64,000 nucleotides of DNA from Flavobacterium sp. 20NA77.7 (GCF_031326205.1 NZ_CP133721.1:2170001-2234000); one strand, 5' to 3'. Shown: positions 1-9,129, counted from the stretch's first letter. Notes: generated by a model from the letters alone, not told the origin. Numbers and translations: made by a program.

Positions 1-2169
1 TTTAGTAGCAATGTTTATGGAGATTTTGCCGGAGCTACTTTTAATGTTCAAACTACTACAAAACCTGCTAAACCTATTACAAAAATTTCGGCTGGAATAG
101 GTTATGTTACAAATAATAATTTAAAAGATTTTTACTTTACCGAAAATTCTCAAAAAGGATTTGGATATTTTGGTTTTGAGTCAAATTATAGAAACTTACC
201 TACTTATTTTGGCGCTACTCCTACTTCTAAAAGCGTTGACGGTGCAAAAGCTCAAAAAATATTTGAAAGCTCATTAGCTCCCGTAAAAAGTAGAAGTCCA
301 CTAAATTCTAGTTATGGTATATTACATGGTGATAAATTTAATATGGGTGCTGCAAAATTAAGTTATCTCTTTTCTTTAAATTTTGACAACAGCTATCAAT
401 ATCGTGAGGGCTTAAGAAGAACTTTTCAACCTGGACAATATTCGCAGTTTAGCAACAATTTACTTAAAAAAACATTTAATTATAAAACAAATTCATCTGC
501 AATTTTAGGATTAAACTATAGTTCTGAAAAATTAAATGTGGCAACAAATATTCTTTATTTAAAATCATCAAGTAGTGAAATATCTACCTCAACTGGCGTG
601 CTAAATGCTCAAGTAAATACACCAAACGCGTTCCTTTATGTAAACAAGTATGAACAAACAGATTACATCAATGGGCAATTAATGAGTGAATATAAATTGT
701 CAAATGATGGAAATTCAAAATTAAAAGCAGGTGTTTCAGCTGTAAAAACAATTTATAGTCTTCCTGATATTAATTCTTTTTCCGGAATTATTAATCCTGA
801 CCAAACAATATCGTACAGATATGGCGGAAATAATTTCTTAAGACAATATTTAAATATTGACAATAACATTTTTATGTCAGGTTATTTAGAATATAACCAT
901 TCTTTTGGAAAAGATAATAAAATGATTTTTGGGGTAAATGCTAACGAGAATGAAATTAGTTCAAGTTATCGTTTTTTAAATTTAAATCAAAACACAAATT
1001 ACAATACATATACCTTAAATTTAGAAAATGTAAACAACCAAATCATGATTGATTTAAATGATGCTGATCTAAACAAAAGGTTATTCTACATAGAACAAAG
1101 TGCTTACAACTGGAAAGCAAAAGTAAAAGACAGAACAATAGCAGCATATGGAAATTTTATTTACAATATTAATGAAAAATGGAATACTAATGTGGGGGTT
1201 AGAATTGAATCATTTAATCAAACTTCTTTCTACAAAGACGGTACGGCATCAAATAAATTTAAAGAAGTAACTACTTCTAAATCTTATATTTTACCTTCAT
1301 TAAACGTAAAATACCTACTTAATGATTTAACTAATTTAAGGTTTGCTTCTTCTCTTACTTACACGAAGCCTATTTCTATGGAAGGTTATCCTATACAAAT
1401 TGTAGATCCTGAAGGCGAAACGATTCAAGGAAATACGTTCCTTAAAAATAGCCAAAATTTTAATGTCGATTTTAAATATGAATTATTCCCAACTGCAGCC
1501 GAAATGATAAGTCTATCAGCGTTTGGAAAAAAAATAAACAATCCTATTGAAAAAATATACATTGCTTCTGCAGGAGGGCCAATGATTTCATATACTAATT
1601 CAAAAGAAGCATTATTATATGGTGTAGAAGGTGAAATTAAATTAGACTGCAAAAGAATAAGTGAAAAATTATCAAGTCTTTCAATCGGTTTTAATGGCAC
1701 ACTTATGCAGACTCAAGTAACAATAGCTGACAAAATAACCAATCCTATTAATGGTGAATTAATGGATAATATTGAAAATGTTTTTGCAAAAGGTGAAAAT
1801 AAAAGACAATTGCAAGGCGCTTCTAATTGGTTAGTCAATTCTGACATAAAATATGCTTTCAATTTATCTAAAAAATGGAATGCTACAATTTCAACCGTTT
1901 ATAATGTTTTTGGAAAACGAATTTTCTCTGTTGGTTCAAATGGTTTAGATCACATCTATGAAATGCCTGTTCAAAAATTAGACATCGTATGGTCAAACAA
2001 AATTAATGACCATATAGATTTTAAACTAGCAGCAGACAATATTTTAAATCCGAATGTAAAATTAGAACTTGGCAATGAAAGTAAAAATAGCTTCATTGAA
2101 AATTCAAAAATTTATAAAGATTTTAAAAGGGGGATAGGTTTATCAATGAGCTTTTCATACACCTTTTAA
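1..2169 (+). CDS. TonB-dependent receptor, C-terminal part (5' end outside window)
   Basis: The reading frame is open from base 1, so the start codon, signal peptide and plug domain lie upstream of the window; the first in-frame ATG at 343 is internal. The visible 722 residues are rich in alternating polar and aromatic beta-strand sequence with many Asn, Tyr and Phe, as in an outer-membrane 22-strand barrel. The protein ends in Ser-Tyr-Thr-Phe, the C-terminal Phe typical of outer-membrane barrels. Family knowledge: such receptors import siderophores, cobalamin, glycans or other ligands using TonB energy. The substrate cannot be told from this part. The lipoprotein gene 122 bases downstream on the same strand may be its partner. 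Confidence 0.85.
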   Translation, partial: FSSNVYGDFAGATFNVQTTTKPAKPITKISAGIGYVTNNNLKDFYFTENSQKGFGYFGFESNYRNLPTYFGATPTSKSVDGAKAQKIFESSLAPVKSRSPLNSSYGILHGDKFNMGAAKLSYLFSLNFDNSYQYREGLRRTFQPGQYSQFSNNLLKKTFNYKTNSSAILGLNYSSEKLNVATNILYLKSSSSEISTSTGVLNAQVNTPNAFLYVNKYEQTDYINGQLMSEYKLSNDGNSKLKAGVSAVKTIYSLPDINSFSGIINPDQTISYRYGGNNFLRQYLNIDNNIFMSGYLEYNHSFGKDNKMIFGVNANENEISSSYRFLNLNQNTNYNTYTLNLENVNNQIMIDLNDADLNKRLFYIEQSAYNWKAKVKDRTIAAYGNFIYNINEKWNTNVGVRIESFNQTSFYKDGTASNKFKEVTTSKSYILPSLNVKYLLNDLTNLRFASSLTYTKPISMEGYPIQIVDPEGETIQGNTFLKNSQNFNVDFKYELFPTAAEMISLSAFGKKINNPIEKIYIASAGGPMISYTNSKEALLYGVEGEIKLDCKRISEKLSSLSIGFNGTLMQTQVTIADKITNPINGELMDNIENVFAKGENKRQLQGASNWLVNSDIKYAFNLSKKWNATISTVYNVFGKRIFSVGSNGLDHIYEMPVQKLDIVWSNKINDHIDFKLAADNILNPNVKLELGNESKNSFIENSKIYKDFKRGIGLSMSFSYTF

Positions 2170-2291
2170 TTTTTAAGAGATTAATAGTAAATTAACATTC
2201 CACCTATTTAATAAAATTTTGTTAATCATTACTAAATCTTGAACTAACAACAATAAGTCAAATTTGTAACATAAATTTTAAAACTCTAAAA

Positions 2292-3479
2292 ATGAAAAAA
2301 TTATTTGTTTGCTTGTCAATTTTAAGCTTGGCTTTAGTGAGTTGTTCAAAAGACATTGCTGAAGACGAAAACAACACTCCGGTTAGTGGAGTAATCAGCG
2401 GTGAAATCACTGGAAATGTAAATTATGCTTATGGAAATTACACATTACAAGGTGTTGTTAGGGTTAAAAACGGTGCAACTTTAACCATTGCTGCGGGTAG
2501 CACAATTCGAATAGATAAAACATTAGCTACAGATAATGGGCTAATCGTTGAAAACGGAGGAACTATCAATTTAGTTGGTACTGCTGATGCGCCAATTGTA
2601 TTTACAGAAGTATCAAAAGTACCTGGTTCTTGGAGTGGAATTATGTTAGTAGGTGATGCTCCTATAAATGCTGCAGGAGGAGCTTCAACTGCTTTATCTG
2701 AAGATGGTTCAAACATAACTTATGGCGGAACAGATGCTACAGATAACCGTGGCATTCTAAAATATGTCCGTGTAGAATACGCTGGTAAAAAAATTGCTGA
2801 CGGACAAAAAGAAACAAACTCATTTACTTTTTATTCTGTTGGTTCGGGAACAACTTTAGACCACTTAGTTGCTTATAAAGGGGCGGATGATGGCTTTGAG
2901 TTTTTTGGTGGAACCGTAAGTATGACAAATGCTATTTCATATGGTAACTTTGACGATGCTTTTGATTGGCAAGATGGCTGGAGAGGACAAAATAATTCAA
3001 ACTGGACTGCAATTCAAGTTGGAAAAGGTAATTTTGGAATGGAAATAGAATGTTCTTTAAACAATAACGCATATTGGCCTAAAGTAACCGGTGTTACTTT
3101 AAAAAGAATGTCTGGCTGTGTTCCTGAAGTAGTTGGTGATGTACAAATAGATGCATTCCAATTTAAAAGAGAAGGAAACGGAGAATTTGACAATGTAATT
3201 ATTGATGGATATGGTAATTATACTGAAACTACAACTACTTATCAAGGGGCTGCTTGTAAAATTCAAGATGCAACGACAAACACAAATCAAGTTAATAGTT
3301 CTAAAATTAAGTTAACCAATTTAAAAATCACAAATACAAGTCAACAAATAGCCGGAGCTTCAAGTGCTATATCTGTTACTTTTCCAACAGGCCAATTTAC
3401 AACATCTAATACAGCTACAGGGTCTGTTTTAACCAATGGAACTTGGTCAACAGTAGAGGGAGTTAGCTTATTACAATAA
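2292..3479 (+). CDS. Secreted lipoprotein, probable parallel beta-helix
   Basis: 395 residues. The N-terminus has a type II signal peptide with lipobox ending LALVSC (Cys18), so it is probably anchored to a membrane after LspA cleavage. The body is rich in Gly, Asn, Thr and Val with short repeated strand-turn patterns (for example VKNGATLTIAAGSTI, then VENGGTINLVGTADAP), which suggests a right-handed beta-helix. No catalytic motif is recognised. It follows the TonB-dependent receptor on the same strand, and pairs of this kind often act together in ligand capture, so a role as a surface partner of that receptor is plausible but not shown. A rho-independent terminator follows at 3501. Confidence 0.7.
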   Translation: MKKLFVCLSILSLALVSCSKDIAEDENNTPVSGVISGEITGNVNYAYGNYTLQGVVRVKNGATLTIAAGSTIRIDKTLATDNGLIVENGGTINLVGTADAPIVFTEVSKVPGSWSGIMLVGDAPINAAGGASTALSEDGSNITYGGTDATDNRGILKYVRVEYAGKKIADGQKETNSFTFYSVGSGTTLDHLVAYKGADDGFEFFGGTVSMTNAISYGNFDDAFDWQDGWRGQNNSNWTAIQVGKGNFGMEIECSLNNNAYWPKVTGVTLKRMSGCVPEVVGDVQIDAFQFKREGNGEFDNVIIDGYGNYTETTTTYQGAACKIQDATTNTNQVNSSKIKLTNLKITNTSQQIAGASSAISVTFPTGQFTTSNTATGSVLTNGTWSTVEGVSLLQ

Positions 3480-3500
3480 TAACACAAAAAATATACATAA

Positions 3501-3528
3501 AAAAAGCGGTGTTTTACCGCTTTTTTTT
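3501..3528 (+). terminator. Rho-independent terminator
   Basis: Hairpin AAGCGGT-gtttt-ACCGCTT flanked by A and T runs, 22 bases after the lipoprotein stop codon. It separates that gene from lspA. Confidence 0.85.
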
Positions 3529-3568
3529 ATTTCGTTTAATTGAGCGTTTTACATATAAAAATAAACCT

Positions 3569-3576
3569 TATTTTTG
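3569..3576 (+). promoter_or_regulatory. Candidate -7 element for lspA
   Basis: TATTTTTG matches the Bacteroidetes -7 consensus TAnnTTTG, 16 bases before the chosen lspA start. The nearest upstream TTG (3540) is 26 bases away, longer than usual, so the -33 half is weak. Confidence 0.5.
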
Positions 3577-3592
3577 CAGAAACTATTTTGAT

Positions 3593-4189
3593 ATGAGCAT
3601 TAAAAAAGCCTATTTATTTGTCTTCCTAATTTTACTAATTGATCAAGCAAGTAAAGTATATGTAAAAACAAACTTTAAAATGTTTGATGAGGTAACCGTT
3701 TTTGATTGGTTTCAAATCAAATTTATTGAAAATGAAGGGATGGCTTGGGGAATTGAATTACCAGGCGATTATGGCAAATTGTTTTTAACCCTTTTCCGAA
3801 TTGTAGCAGTAGGCGGAATCATTTGGTGGCTTTGGGACAGTGTGAAGAAAAATGCGTCTAATTATTTACGTGTAGCTATTGTTCTCATTTTGGCAGGTGC
3901 AATAGGCAATATTATTGACTCTGTTTTTTATGGTGTTATTTTTAATGAAAGTACAACTCAACAAGTCGCTACAATTTTTAGCGACCAACCTTACGGAACG
4001 GCTTTTCATGGAAAAGTAGTTGACATGTTTTACTTTCCTATCTGGCGAGGTGTTTTGCCAAGTTGGATTCCTATTTGGGGCGGACAAGAAGCTTCTTTTT
4101 TTAATGCCATATTCAACGTAGCTGATTTTGCTATTTCAACAGGTTTCGGAATTTTATTAGTCTTTAATAAAAAATGTTTTCAATCATAA
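3593..4189 (+). CDS. lspA: Lipoprotein signal peptidase (signal peptidase II)
   Basis: 198 residues from ATG 3593. The frame is open back to 3509, but that region holds the terminator tail and the -7 element, so the later start is preferred. An integral inner-membrane aspartyl protease that removes signal peptides from prolipoproteins. Family motifs are present: DQASK near residue 17, NEGMAWG near 48, GNIID near 105, VVDMFYF and FNVADFAIS; the Asp residues in the last two are the expected catalytic pair. The Arg usually following GNxxD is Ser here, and a longer loop lies between GNIID and VVDMF. The many lipoproteins in this window (2292, 16251, 18009, 21296, 21886) are natural substrates. 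It ends at a bidirectional terminator. Confidence 0.95.
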   Translation: MSIKKAYLFVFLILLIDQASKVYVKTNFKMFDEVTVFDWFQIKFIENEGMAWGIELPGDYGKLFLTLFRIVAVGGIIWWLWDSVKKNASNYLRVAIVLILAGAIGNIIDSVFYGVIFNESTTQQVATIFSDQPYGTAFHGKVVDMFYFPIWRGVLPSWIPIWGGQEASFFNAIFNVADFAISTGFGILLVFNKKCFQS

Positions 4190-4192
4190 ACT

Positions 4193-4226
4193 AAAAAAAG
4201 CCCCGATTAATATCGGGGCTTTTTTT
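4193..4226. terminator. Bidirectional rho-independent terminator
   Basis: AGCCCCGAT-taat-ATCGGGGCT with A7 before and T7 after, between convergent lspA and the crotonase gene. The stop codon of the crotonase gene overlaps its last bases. Confidence 0.92.
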
Positions 4227-5001
4227 AATTACCAGGAAAATTCGCTTTCCTTTTTTCTAAAAACGCTGTTGTTCCTTCTTTAAAATCTTCTGTAGCAAAA
4301 CAAGCTCCAAAATTTGAAATTTCAACTTCATAGCCATTTTTACCATCTGTATAATTTGCATTTATTGAAGCAATAGCTTTTGCAATAGCCACACTTGAAT
4401 TAGAAGCTATTTTTATAGCTATGCCTTTTGAAAAAGAAAGTAATTCTTCTTGAGTCACTACATGGTTAACTAAACCGTAACTCTTTGCTGTTTCTGCATC
4501 AATCATTGATGCTGTTAAGATTAATTCCATGGCACGACCTTTACCAACTAATTGTGCTAAACGTTGTGTGCCTCCATAACCAGGAATAACCCCTAAAGTA
4601 ACTTCAGGCAACCCCATTTTTGCATTTGTTGAAGCTATTCTAAAATGACAAGACATAGCTAATTCTAAACCGCCACCTAAAGCAAATCCATTAACCGCTG
4701 CAATTACCGGAGTGCCTAAATTTTGAACAAAATCAAACAACAATGCTTGACCTTTTGCTGCTAATTCTTTTCCTTCTGTTTCAGAAAAATGAGCAAATTC
4801 AGCAATATCTGCTCCTGCTACAAAGGCTTTTTCGCCACTTCCTGTAACAAGAATTGCTTTTATTGTTTTGTCGTTATCTAACTCGTTAAAGGCATGATGT
4901 AGCTCCTCAATTGTAGCCTTATTTAATGCATTTAATTTTGTAGGTCTATTGATTGTAACAATAGCTACATTTTCTTCTTTTTCAATTAAAATATTTTTCA
5001 T
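4225..5001 (-). CDS. Enoyl-CoA hydratase/isomerase family protein (crotonase fold)
   Basis: 258 residues, normal for a single-domain crotonase. The CoA-binding segment AFVAGADIAEF (59-69) and the oxyanion-hole region GFALGGGLELAM (105-116) are intact. Glu113 and Glu133 (in GLPEVTLGVIPGYGG) lie 20 residues apart, like the two catalytic glutamates of classical enoyl-CoA hydratase, so hydratase activity on short-chain enoyl-CoA is likely. The exact substrate is unknown. It is the last gene of the leftward operon led by the AraC-type regulator, 5 bases after the kinase gene. Its link to heme genes is not obvious. Confidence 0.88.
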   Translation of the reverse strand: MKNILIEKEENVAIVTINRPTKLNALNKATIEELHHAFNELDNDKTIKAILVTGSGEKAFVAGADIAEFAHFSETEGKELAAKGQALLFDFVQNLGTPVIAAVNGFALGGGLELAMSCHFRIASTNAKMGLPEVTLGVIPGYGGTQRLAQLVGKGRAMELILTASMIDAETAKSYGLVNHVVTQEELLSFSKGIAIKIASNSSVAIAKAIASINANYTDGKNGYEVEISNFGACFATEDFKEGTTAFLEKRKANFPGN

Positions 5002-5006
5002 ACTAA

Positions 5007-6476
5007 TTAATTTAATGGCAATTCAATACTAAATGTACTTCCTTTACCACGTTCTGTACTTACCGTTATAGTTCCGTTATAATTTTCTACAATATTTTTA
5101 ATAATAGCTAATCCAAGACCCATTCCACTAGATTTTGTAGTGAATTTTGGCTCAAAAATCACTTCTTTTTGTTCATTTTCAATACCTACTCCGTTGTCCT
5201 GAACTGATAATATAATAGAATTATTTGATTTTATTAATTGAACTACAACTAATTTTTCTTCTTGTTCTTCAGGAATAGCTTGAATAGCATTTTTAACTAA
5301 ATTAGTAGTAATTCTAATTAACTGCGATTTGTCATAATTACCAAATATTACCGTTTCGTTGGAGTTAAATAAGATATACTCTTCATTAAAAATCTCTAAG
5401 GCCATTTTGATTATTTTGACCACATCTACTAATTCATTTTGCTGAAGTGGCATAGACGCAAAATTTGAAAAAGCACTTGCAACAGCTGTCATTGTATCTA
5501 TTTGCTGAATCAAAGTTTCGGAATAATCATTTAGTTTTTGAACATTCTGAGGGTCCGTGGGATTAAATTTTCTTTGGAAATTTTGAACCGTTAACTTCAT
5601 TGGTGTTAAAGGATTTTTAATTTCATGTGCCACTTGTTTAGCCATTTCTCGCCAAGCGTGTTCTCGTTCGCTTTGTGCTAATTTTTGTGCGCTTTCTTCT
5701 AATTTGTCAACCATTAAATTATACGAAAGAATTAATGAATTAATTTCATGATTCCCTGGTTGTAAAGCTAGTTTTTCATTGCGCTGATTCAATTTCGTTA
5801 AGGCTAATTTTTGCGAAATTTGAGTAAGTGATTTGGTTATGTTTTTAGATAAAAAATAAGACAACAAAATTGAGAAAACAAGCATAGCGAAATAAACTTG
5901 TGCATATCTTGAAAGGAAATTTCGAACTTCTTCATCATAAAAATCACTGTTTTCAACATAAGGTATATTTAAAATGGCAATGTTCTTTAAATTGGCGTCT
6001 TTTATATAAGTATATGACGTTTTAACTACAGTACCATTTGCTTCTTCATTTGTTTCTACAATCCTTTTTTCATTAGAAGTTTCTAATTTTTTTAGAATTT
6101 TTTTAGACAATTTTGGCAGGCGTTTACCTTTTTTTAATGCTGTTTTTGAGGAAATTAACAATCTTCCTTTTAAATCATAAAAATTAATTTCTAAACTATG
6201 AATATCTGAAAGTTCATGAATTCGGTCTTTGAATAAAACTGAAATTGTTTTTGCCGTAACGAATTGATCTGTATTAAGTAAAATGTAATCAATGTGTTCT
6301 TTTATAGCATTTTCTTTTCTAGACAAGCGTTCTTCATGATATTCTTTGGCTTCATATCTAAAATGAATAAGCGATACGACTGATATTAATACCGATGAAA
6401 AAACAGTAAGAAAAAGCATCGACAAAAAAATCCTTTGGCGAAGTGTAAAAGCATGTTTTTTAAACCCTTTAATCAC
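5007..6476 (-). CDS. Sensor histidine kinase (NtrY-like architecture), no adjacent response regulator
   Basis: 489 residues: TM helix 15-37, an extracytoplasmic sensor region of about 150 residues, a second TM helix about 191-209, HAMP-like linker, HisKA with H-box VAHEIKNPLTPMK (phospho-acceptor His284), and an ATPase domain with N box LVKNAIQAIP, DNGVGI (G1), GMGLGLAI (G2) and GKGSTF. The domain order and H-box resemble NtrY-type kinases. Its start overlaps the hemJ stop by 8 bases, indicating translational coupling with heme genes. No response regulator occurs in the window, so its output partner is elsewhere. Confidence 0.9.
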   Translation of the reverse strand: MIKGFKKHAFTLRQRIFLSMLFLTVFSSVLISVVSLIHFRYEAKEYHEERLSRKENAIKEHIDYILLNTDQFVTAKTISVLFKDRIHELSDIHSLEINFYDLKGRLLISSKTALKKGKRLPKLSKKILKKLETSNEKRIVETNEEANGTVVKTSYTYIKDANLKNIAILNIPYVENSDFYDEEVRNFLSRYAQVYFAMLVFSILLSYFLSKNITKSLTQISQKLALTKLNQRNEKLALQPGNHEINSLILSYNLMVDKLEESAQKLAQSEREHAWREMAKQVAHEIKNPLTPMKLTVQNFQRKFNPTDPQNVQKLNDYSETLIQQIDTMTAVASAFSNFASMPLQQNELVDVVKIIKMALEIFNEEYILFNSNETVIFGNYDKSQLIRITTNLVKNAIQAIPEEQEEKLVVVQLIKSNNSIILSVQDNGVGIENEQKEVIFEPKFTTKSSGMGLGLAIIKNIVENYNGTITVSTERGKGSTFSIELPLN

Positions 6477-7014
6477 GTTTTTCTCTTATTTTTTTATATA
6501 ACTTATATCCTAACATTAATACCATCGAAAATATAACGATACCTATAACACCAAAAATCCAGTTGATGGCACTTTTTACAATTATTAAAAAAACTACTGC
6601 AAAAAGGATAAGCGTTGCGCCTTCGTTCCAAATTCTAAAAAAATTAGACGTGTGTTGTACTTCATTTTTTTGTAAAGCTAAAAAAATCTGATGGCATTTG
6701 AAATGATAGCAATACAATAAAAATACAAAAACTAATTTAACTTGAAAATAAGTCGCAAATAATAAGCCACTATTCAAATGCAACATTAAAAATGCAAAAA
6801 TACTCGCTAATATTGCACTAGGCCAAGTTATAATATACCATAACCTGTATTGCATAACTTGATATTGCTTAATTAAAATGCTTTGTTCGGACTCCTCTTT
6901 TTGTTTGGCTTCTGCATGATACACAAATAACCGCACCATATAAAACAATCCGGCAAACCAAGTAACTATAAAAATAAGGTGAAGGGCTTTTAAGTAAAGA
7001 TACAACTGCTCCAT
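6469..7014 (-). CDS. hemJ: Protoporphyrinogen IX oxidase HemJ (CopD/UPF0093 family)
   Basis: 181 residues with four to five TM helices. The N-terminal signature KALHLIFIVTWFAGLFYM with conserved His12, then RLFVYH, the RLWYIITWP segment, FQVKL and RIWNEG are the conserved blocks of HemJ. Known role: oxidation of protoporphyrinogen IX to protoporphyrin IX in the membrane, in bacteria lacking HemG and HemY. It starts 2 bases after hemH on the same strand. HemH uses the product, so the context strongly supports this over a copper-resistance (CopD) name. No hemG or hemY is seen in the window. Confidence 0.9.
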   Translation of the reverse strand: MEQLYLYLKALHLIFIVTWFAGLFYMVRLFVYHAEAKQKEESEQSILIKQYQVMQYRLWYIITWPSAILASIFAFLMLHLNSGLLFATYFQVKLVFVFLLYCYHFKCHQIFLALQKNEVQHTSNFFRIWNEGATLILFAVVFLIIVKSAINWIFGVIGIVIFSMVLMLGYKLYKKIREKRD

Positions 7015-7016
7015 TT

Positions 7017-8036
7017 TTATTTATTTTGAAAATCTTTAATCCAATTACTTAAAGTTGCCACCCAATCCTCTCTATCATTTAAACAAGGTATAGCTAAAAA
7101 ATCTTCTCCTCCATTTTCTTTAAAACTGTGAGCGGCTTCCATGCCAATTTCTTCCAATGTTTCCAAGCAATCTGAAACAAAAGCAGGTGTGGCGACAGCT
7201 AGTTTTTTTATGCCTTTTTGTGCCAATTCATCAATTGTGGCATCTGTATAGGGTTGTAACCAAGGGTCTCGACCCAGTCTTGACTGAAATGAAGTGCTAT
7301 AAGTTCCTTCTTCTAGACCTAAAGCTTCTGCTACTTGTCTAGTTGTTTCATAACACTGGTGACGGTAACAAAATTCATGGGCAGCGGAAGATGTAATACA
7401 ACATTGACCATCTATTTTACAATGGCTTTTTGTTACATCCGATTTTTTAATGTGTCGTTCAGGTACACCATGATAAGAAAACAAAATATAGTCTGGTTGA
7501 AAAGAATTTTTGTATTCTTGAATTGAGGCTGCTAAATTTTGAATATACTCTTTTTTATTATAAAAGGCGGGCAGGCTTTCAAGTTGTAACGTAGGAAATT
7601 TTTCTTCAACCAATTGTTGCGCTAAAACCAATATAGTTTCAGTAGTAGCCATAGCAAATTGTGGATATAATGGAACAATCATAACATTTGTAACTCCTTG
7701 ATTTACTAATTGTTGTAATCCAAATTCTAAACTAGGATTACCATATCGCATAGCCAATGCTACAGGAAGTTCTATTTTCTCTTGTACTTTTTTATGTAAT
7801 CGTTTTGACAACACAATTAATGGCGAACCTTCGGGCCACCAAATTTTTCTATATGCTTTAGCCGATTTTCTTGGCCTAGTATTTAAAATAATTCCTTTAA
7901 CTAATAATGCTCTTACTAAATACGGGATATCTATTACGCGCTCATCCATTAGAAATTCTCCTAAATATTTTTTTACATCTTTAGTCGCTGTACTGTCTGG
8001 TGAACCCAAATTAACTAATAATACGCCTTTTTTCAT
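7017..8036 (-). CDS. hemH: Ferrochelatase with internal cysteine motif
   Basis: 339 residues; inserts Fe2+ into protoporphyrin IX, the last step of heme b synthesis. Motifs: VLLVNLGSP near the N-terminus, catalytic His189 in FSYHGVPERH, QSRLGRDPWLQPYTD (251-265) and DCLETLEEIGME (289-300) with the conserved glutamates. Between the catalytic His and the porphyrin-binding segment lie five cysteines (206, 212, 213, 223, 228) absent from the E. coli enzyme. A class of bacterial ferrochelatases binds a [2Fe-2S] cluster through internal cysteines, so this protein may do so too. It lies 7 bases after the AraC-type gene and 2 bases before hemJ. Confidence 0.95.
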   Translation of the reverse strand: MKKGVLLVNLGSPDSTATKDVKKYLGEFLMDERVIDIPYLVRALLVKGIILNTRPRKSAKAYRKIWWPEGSPLIVLSKRLHKKVQEKIELPVALAMRYGNPSLEFGLQQLVNQGVTNVMIVPLYPQFAMATTETILVLAQQLVEEKFPTLQLESLPAFYNKKEYIQNLAASIQEYKNSFQPDYILFSYHGVPERHIKKSDVTKSHCKIDGQCCITSSAAHEFCYRHQCYETTRQVAEALGLEEGTYSTSFQSRLGRDPWLQPYTDATIDELAQKGIKKLAVATPAFVSDCLETLEEIGMEAAHSFKENGGEDFLAIPCLNDREDWVATLSNWIKDFQNK

Positions 8037-8043
8037 CTTCTAT

Positions 8044-8916
8044 TTATTTTGCTATACTTAATGATAATAAATACTTCTTAGGGGTGGTGCCAAATTTTTT
8101 CTTAAACGCAGCAATAAAATGACTCGAAGTGCTGTAACCTACTTTTAAGCCTACTTCATTTACATTATACGTGCCAGAATCTAACATTTTTCGAGCATAA
8201 TCCATTTTATAATCAAATAAAAAATTAAAAACTGTGTCGCCATAAATTTGCTTAAATCCCACTTTCAATTTTTTTAACGAAATACCTACTGAATCGGCTA
8301 ATTCTTGCAGACCCGGTGGCTCTGCCATATTTGAAATAATTAATTCCTTTGCTTTTTTAATTTTTAAAACATTTTCTTCATCAATTAAAAAAGGACAATA
8401 CTCGGCATTAGGATCTTCATTACTATTAAAAAACAAGCTAAGTAATTCATAACTTTTGCCTTTTAAATATAAATTTTTAATACTCGAATTTTGATTGTAA
8501 TTAAAAATTTGATTCAATACAATTGCCATTGAAGGGGTAATATCTTCCTCTCCATAATATTTTTTTTCTAAATTAGAAGGACTTAAAAATGGAATTACTT
8601 CAGCTTCAGATGAAAAAAGAGCATGGAATTTTTTAATGGAAACGAGAACTGATATAACCCACGATTTGGGAGAAATTTCTAAATGTAAAGGCAATTCTTT
8701 CTGGGGATTATACAACAGTAAAGCTTTTTCTTCTTTTAATTCCAACGCATAATTACCGTTATTAAAAATAAATTTTCCTTTTCCTTTTACATTAAAATGA
8801 AATTGAATTAAACCTGTTTCGACTTGTTTTTCAAAACGTTCGGTAATTTCCGTATCATTTTGAAAACGCAAAATGGTAAAATCCTGTTCAATGTTTAGTT
8901 CTTCAAAAGACCTCAT
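8044..8916 (-). CDS. AraC-family transcriptional regulator heading the hemH operon
   Basis: 290 residues. The C-terminal third holds the double helix-turn-helix of AraC regulators: LQELADSVGISLKKLKVGFKQ and then VGYSTSSHFIAAFKKKFGTTP (the usual second-HTH signature), finishing with a PKKYL tail. The N-terminal 180 residues are a probable ligand-binding or dimerisation domain without a clear motif. It is first in the leftward operon (hemH follows by 7 bases) and divergent from hemA, so it sits at the control point of the heme genes. Autoregulation and control of both sides are inferred from position. Confidence 0.88.
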   Translation of the reverse strand: MRSFEELNIEQDFTILRFQNDTEITERFEKQVETGLIQFHFNVKGKGKFIFNNGNYALELKEEKALLLYNPQKELPLHLEISPKSWVISVLVSIKKFHALFSSEAEVIPFLSPSNLEKKYYGEEDITPSMAIVLNQIFNYNQNSSIKNLYLKGKSYELLSLFFNSNEDPNAEYCPFLIDEENVLKIKKAKELIISNMAEPPGLQELADSVGISLKKLKVGFKQIYGDTVFNFLFDYKMDYARKMLDSGTYNVNEVGLKVGYSTSSHFIAAFKKKFGTTPKKYLLSLSIAK

Positions 8917-9009
8917 AGCGTTGTTTTTTTAATCTATTTATTTGGTTTTGAATGCTTTTTTATTTAAAACGATTCTAAACAAAAGAAATCAAACGAATTG
9001 ATTTTGGTG

Positions 9010-9017
9010 CAAATTTA
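9010..9017 (-). promoter_or_regulatory. Candidate -7 element for the leftward AraC-hemH operon
   Basis: Read on the minus strand this is TAAATTTG, matching TAnnTTTG, 94 bases upstream of the AraC-type start codon. No TTG lies at the usual distance for a -33 element. Confidence 0.4.
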
Positions 9018-9070
9018 AAATAAAATAACTGTTTAAGGTCAGATTATTTTAAAAAATCTCGAAACGACAC

Positions 9071-9129
9071 AAAAAGTACTTTTAGCGTTACTTTTTCCTT
9101 TTTAATCAATTTACTTTTGTGTCACTTTT
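9071..9129 (+). promoter_or_regulatory. Candidate operator: palindrome and phased ACTTTT repeats upstream of hemA
   Basis: A perfect 12-bp palindrome AAAAGTACTTTT lies at 9072-9083. The hexamer ACTTTT occurs at 9078, 9090, 9113 and 9124, spaced 12, 23 and 11 bases, so all copies fall near the same helical face. AAAAAGTA (9071) and TACTTTTT (9089) also form an inverted repeat. The cluster covers the region around the hemA -7 element, as expected of a regulator-binding site. The protein that binds is not known; the divergent AraC-type regulator is the obvious candidate. Confidence 0.4.
9112..9119 (+). promoter_or_regulatory. Candidate -7 element for hemA operon
   Basis: TACTTTTG matches TAnnTTTG and is 25 bases upstream of the hemA ATG. 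There is no clear TTG at the -33 position, which would fit a promoter that needs an activator. Confidence 0.5.

Noticed and set aside
3876..3935. LspA motif lacking the usual Arg after GNxxD as a sign of inactivation
   Set aside because: All other motifs and the two catalytic Asp are intact; likely a lineage variant.
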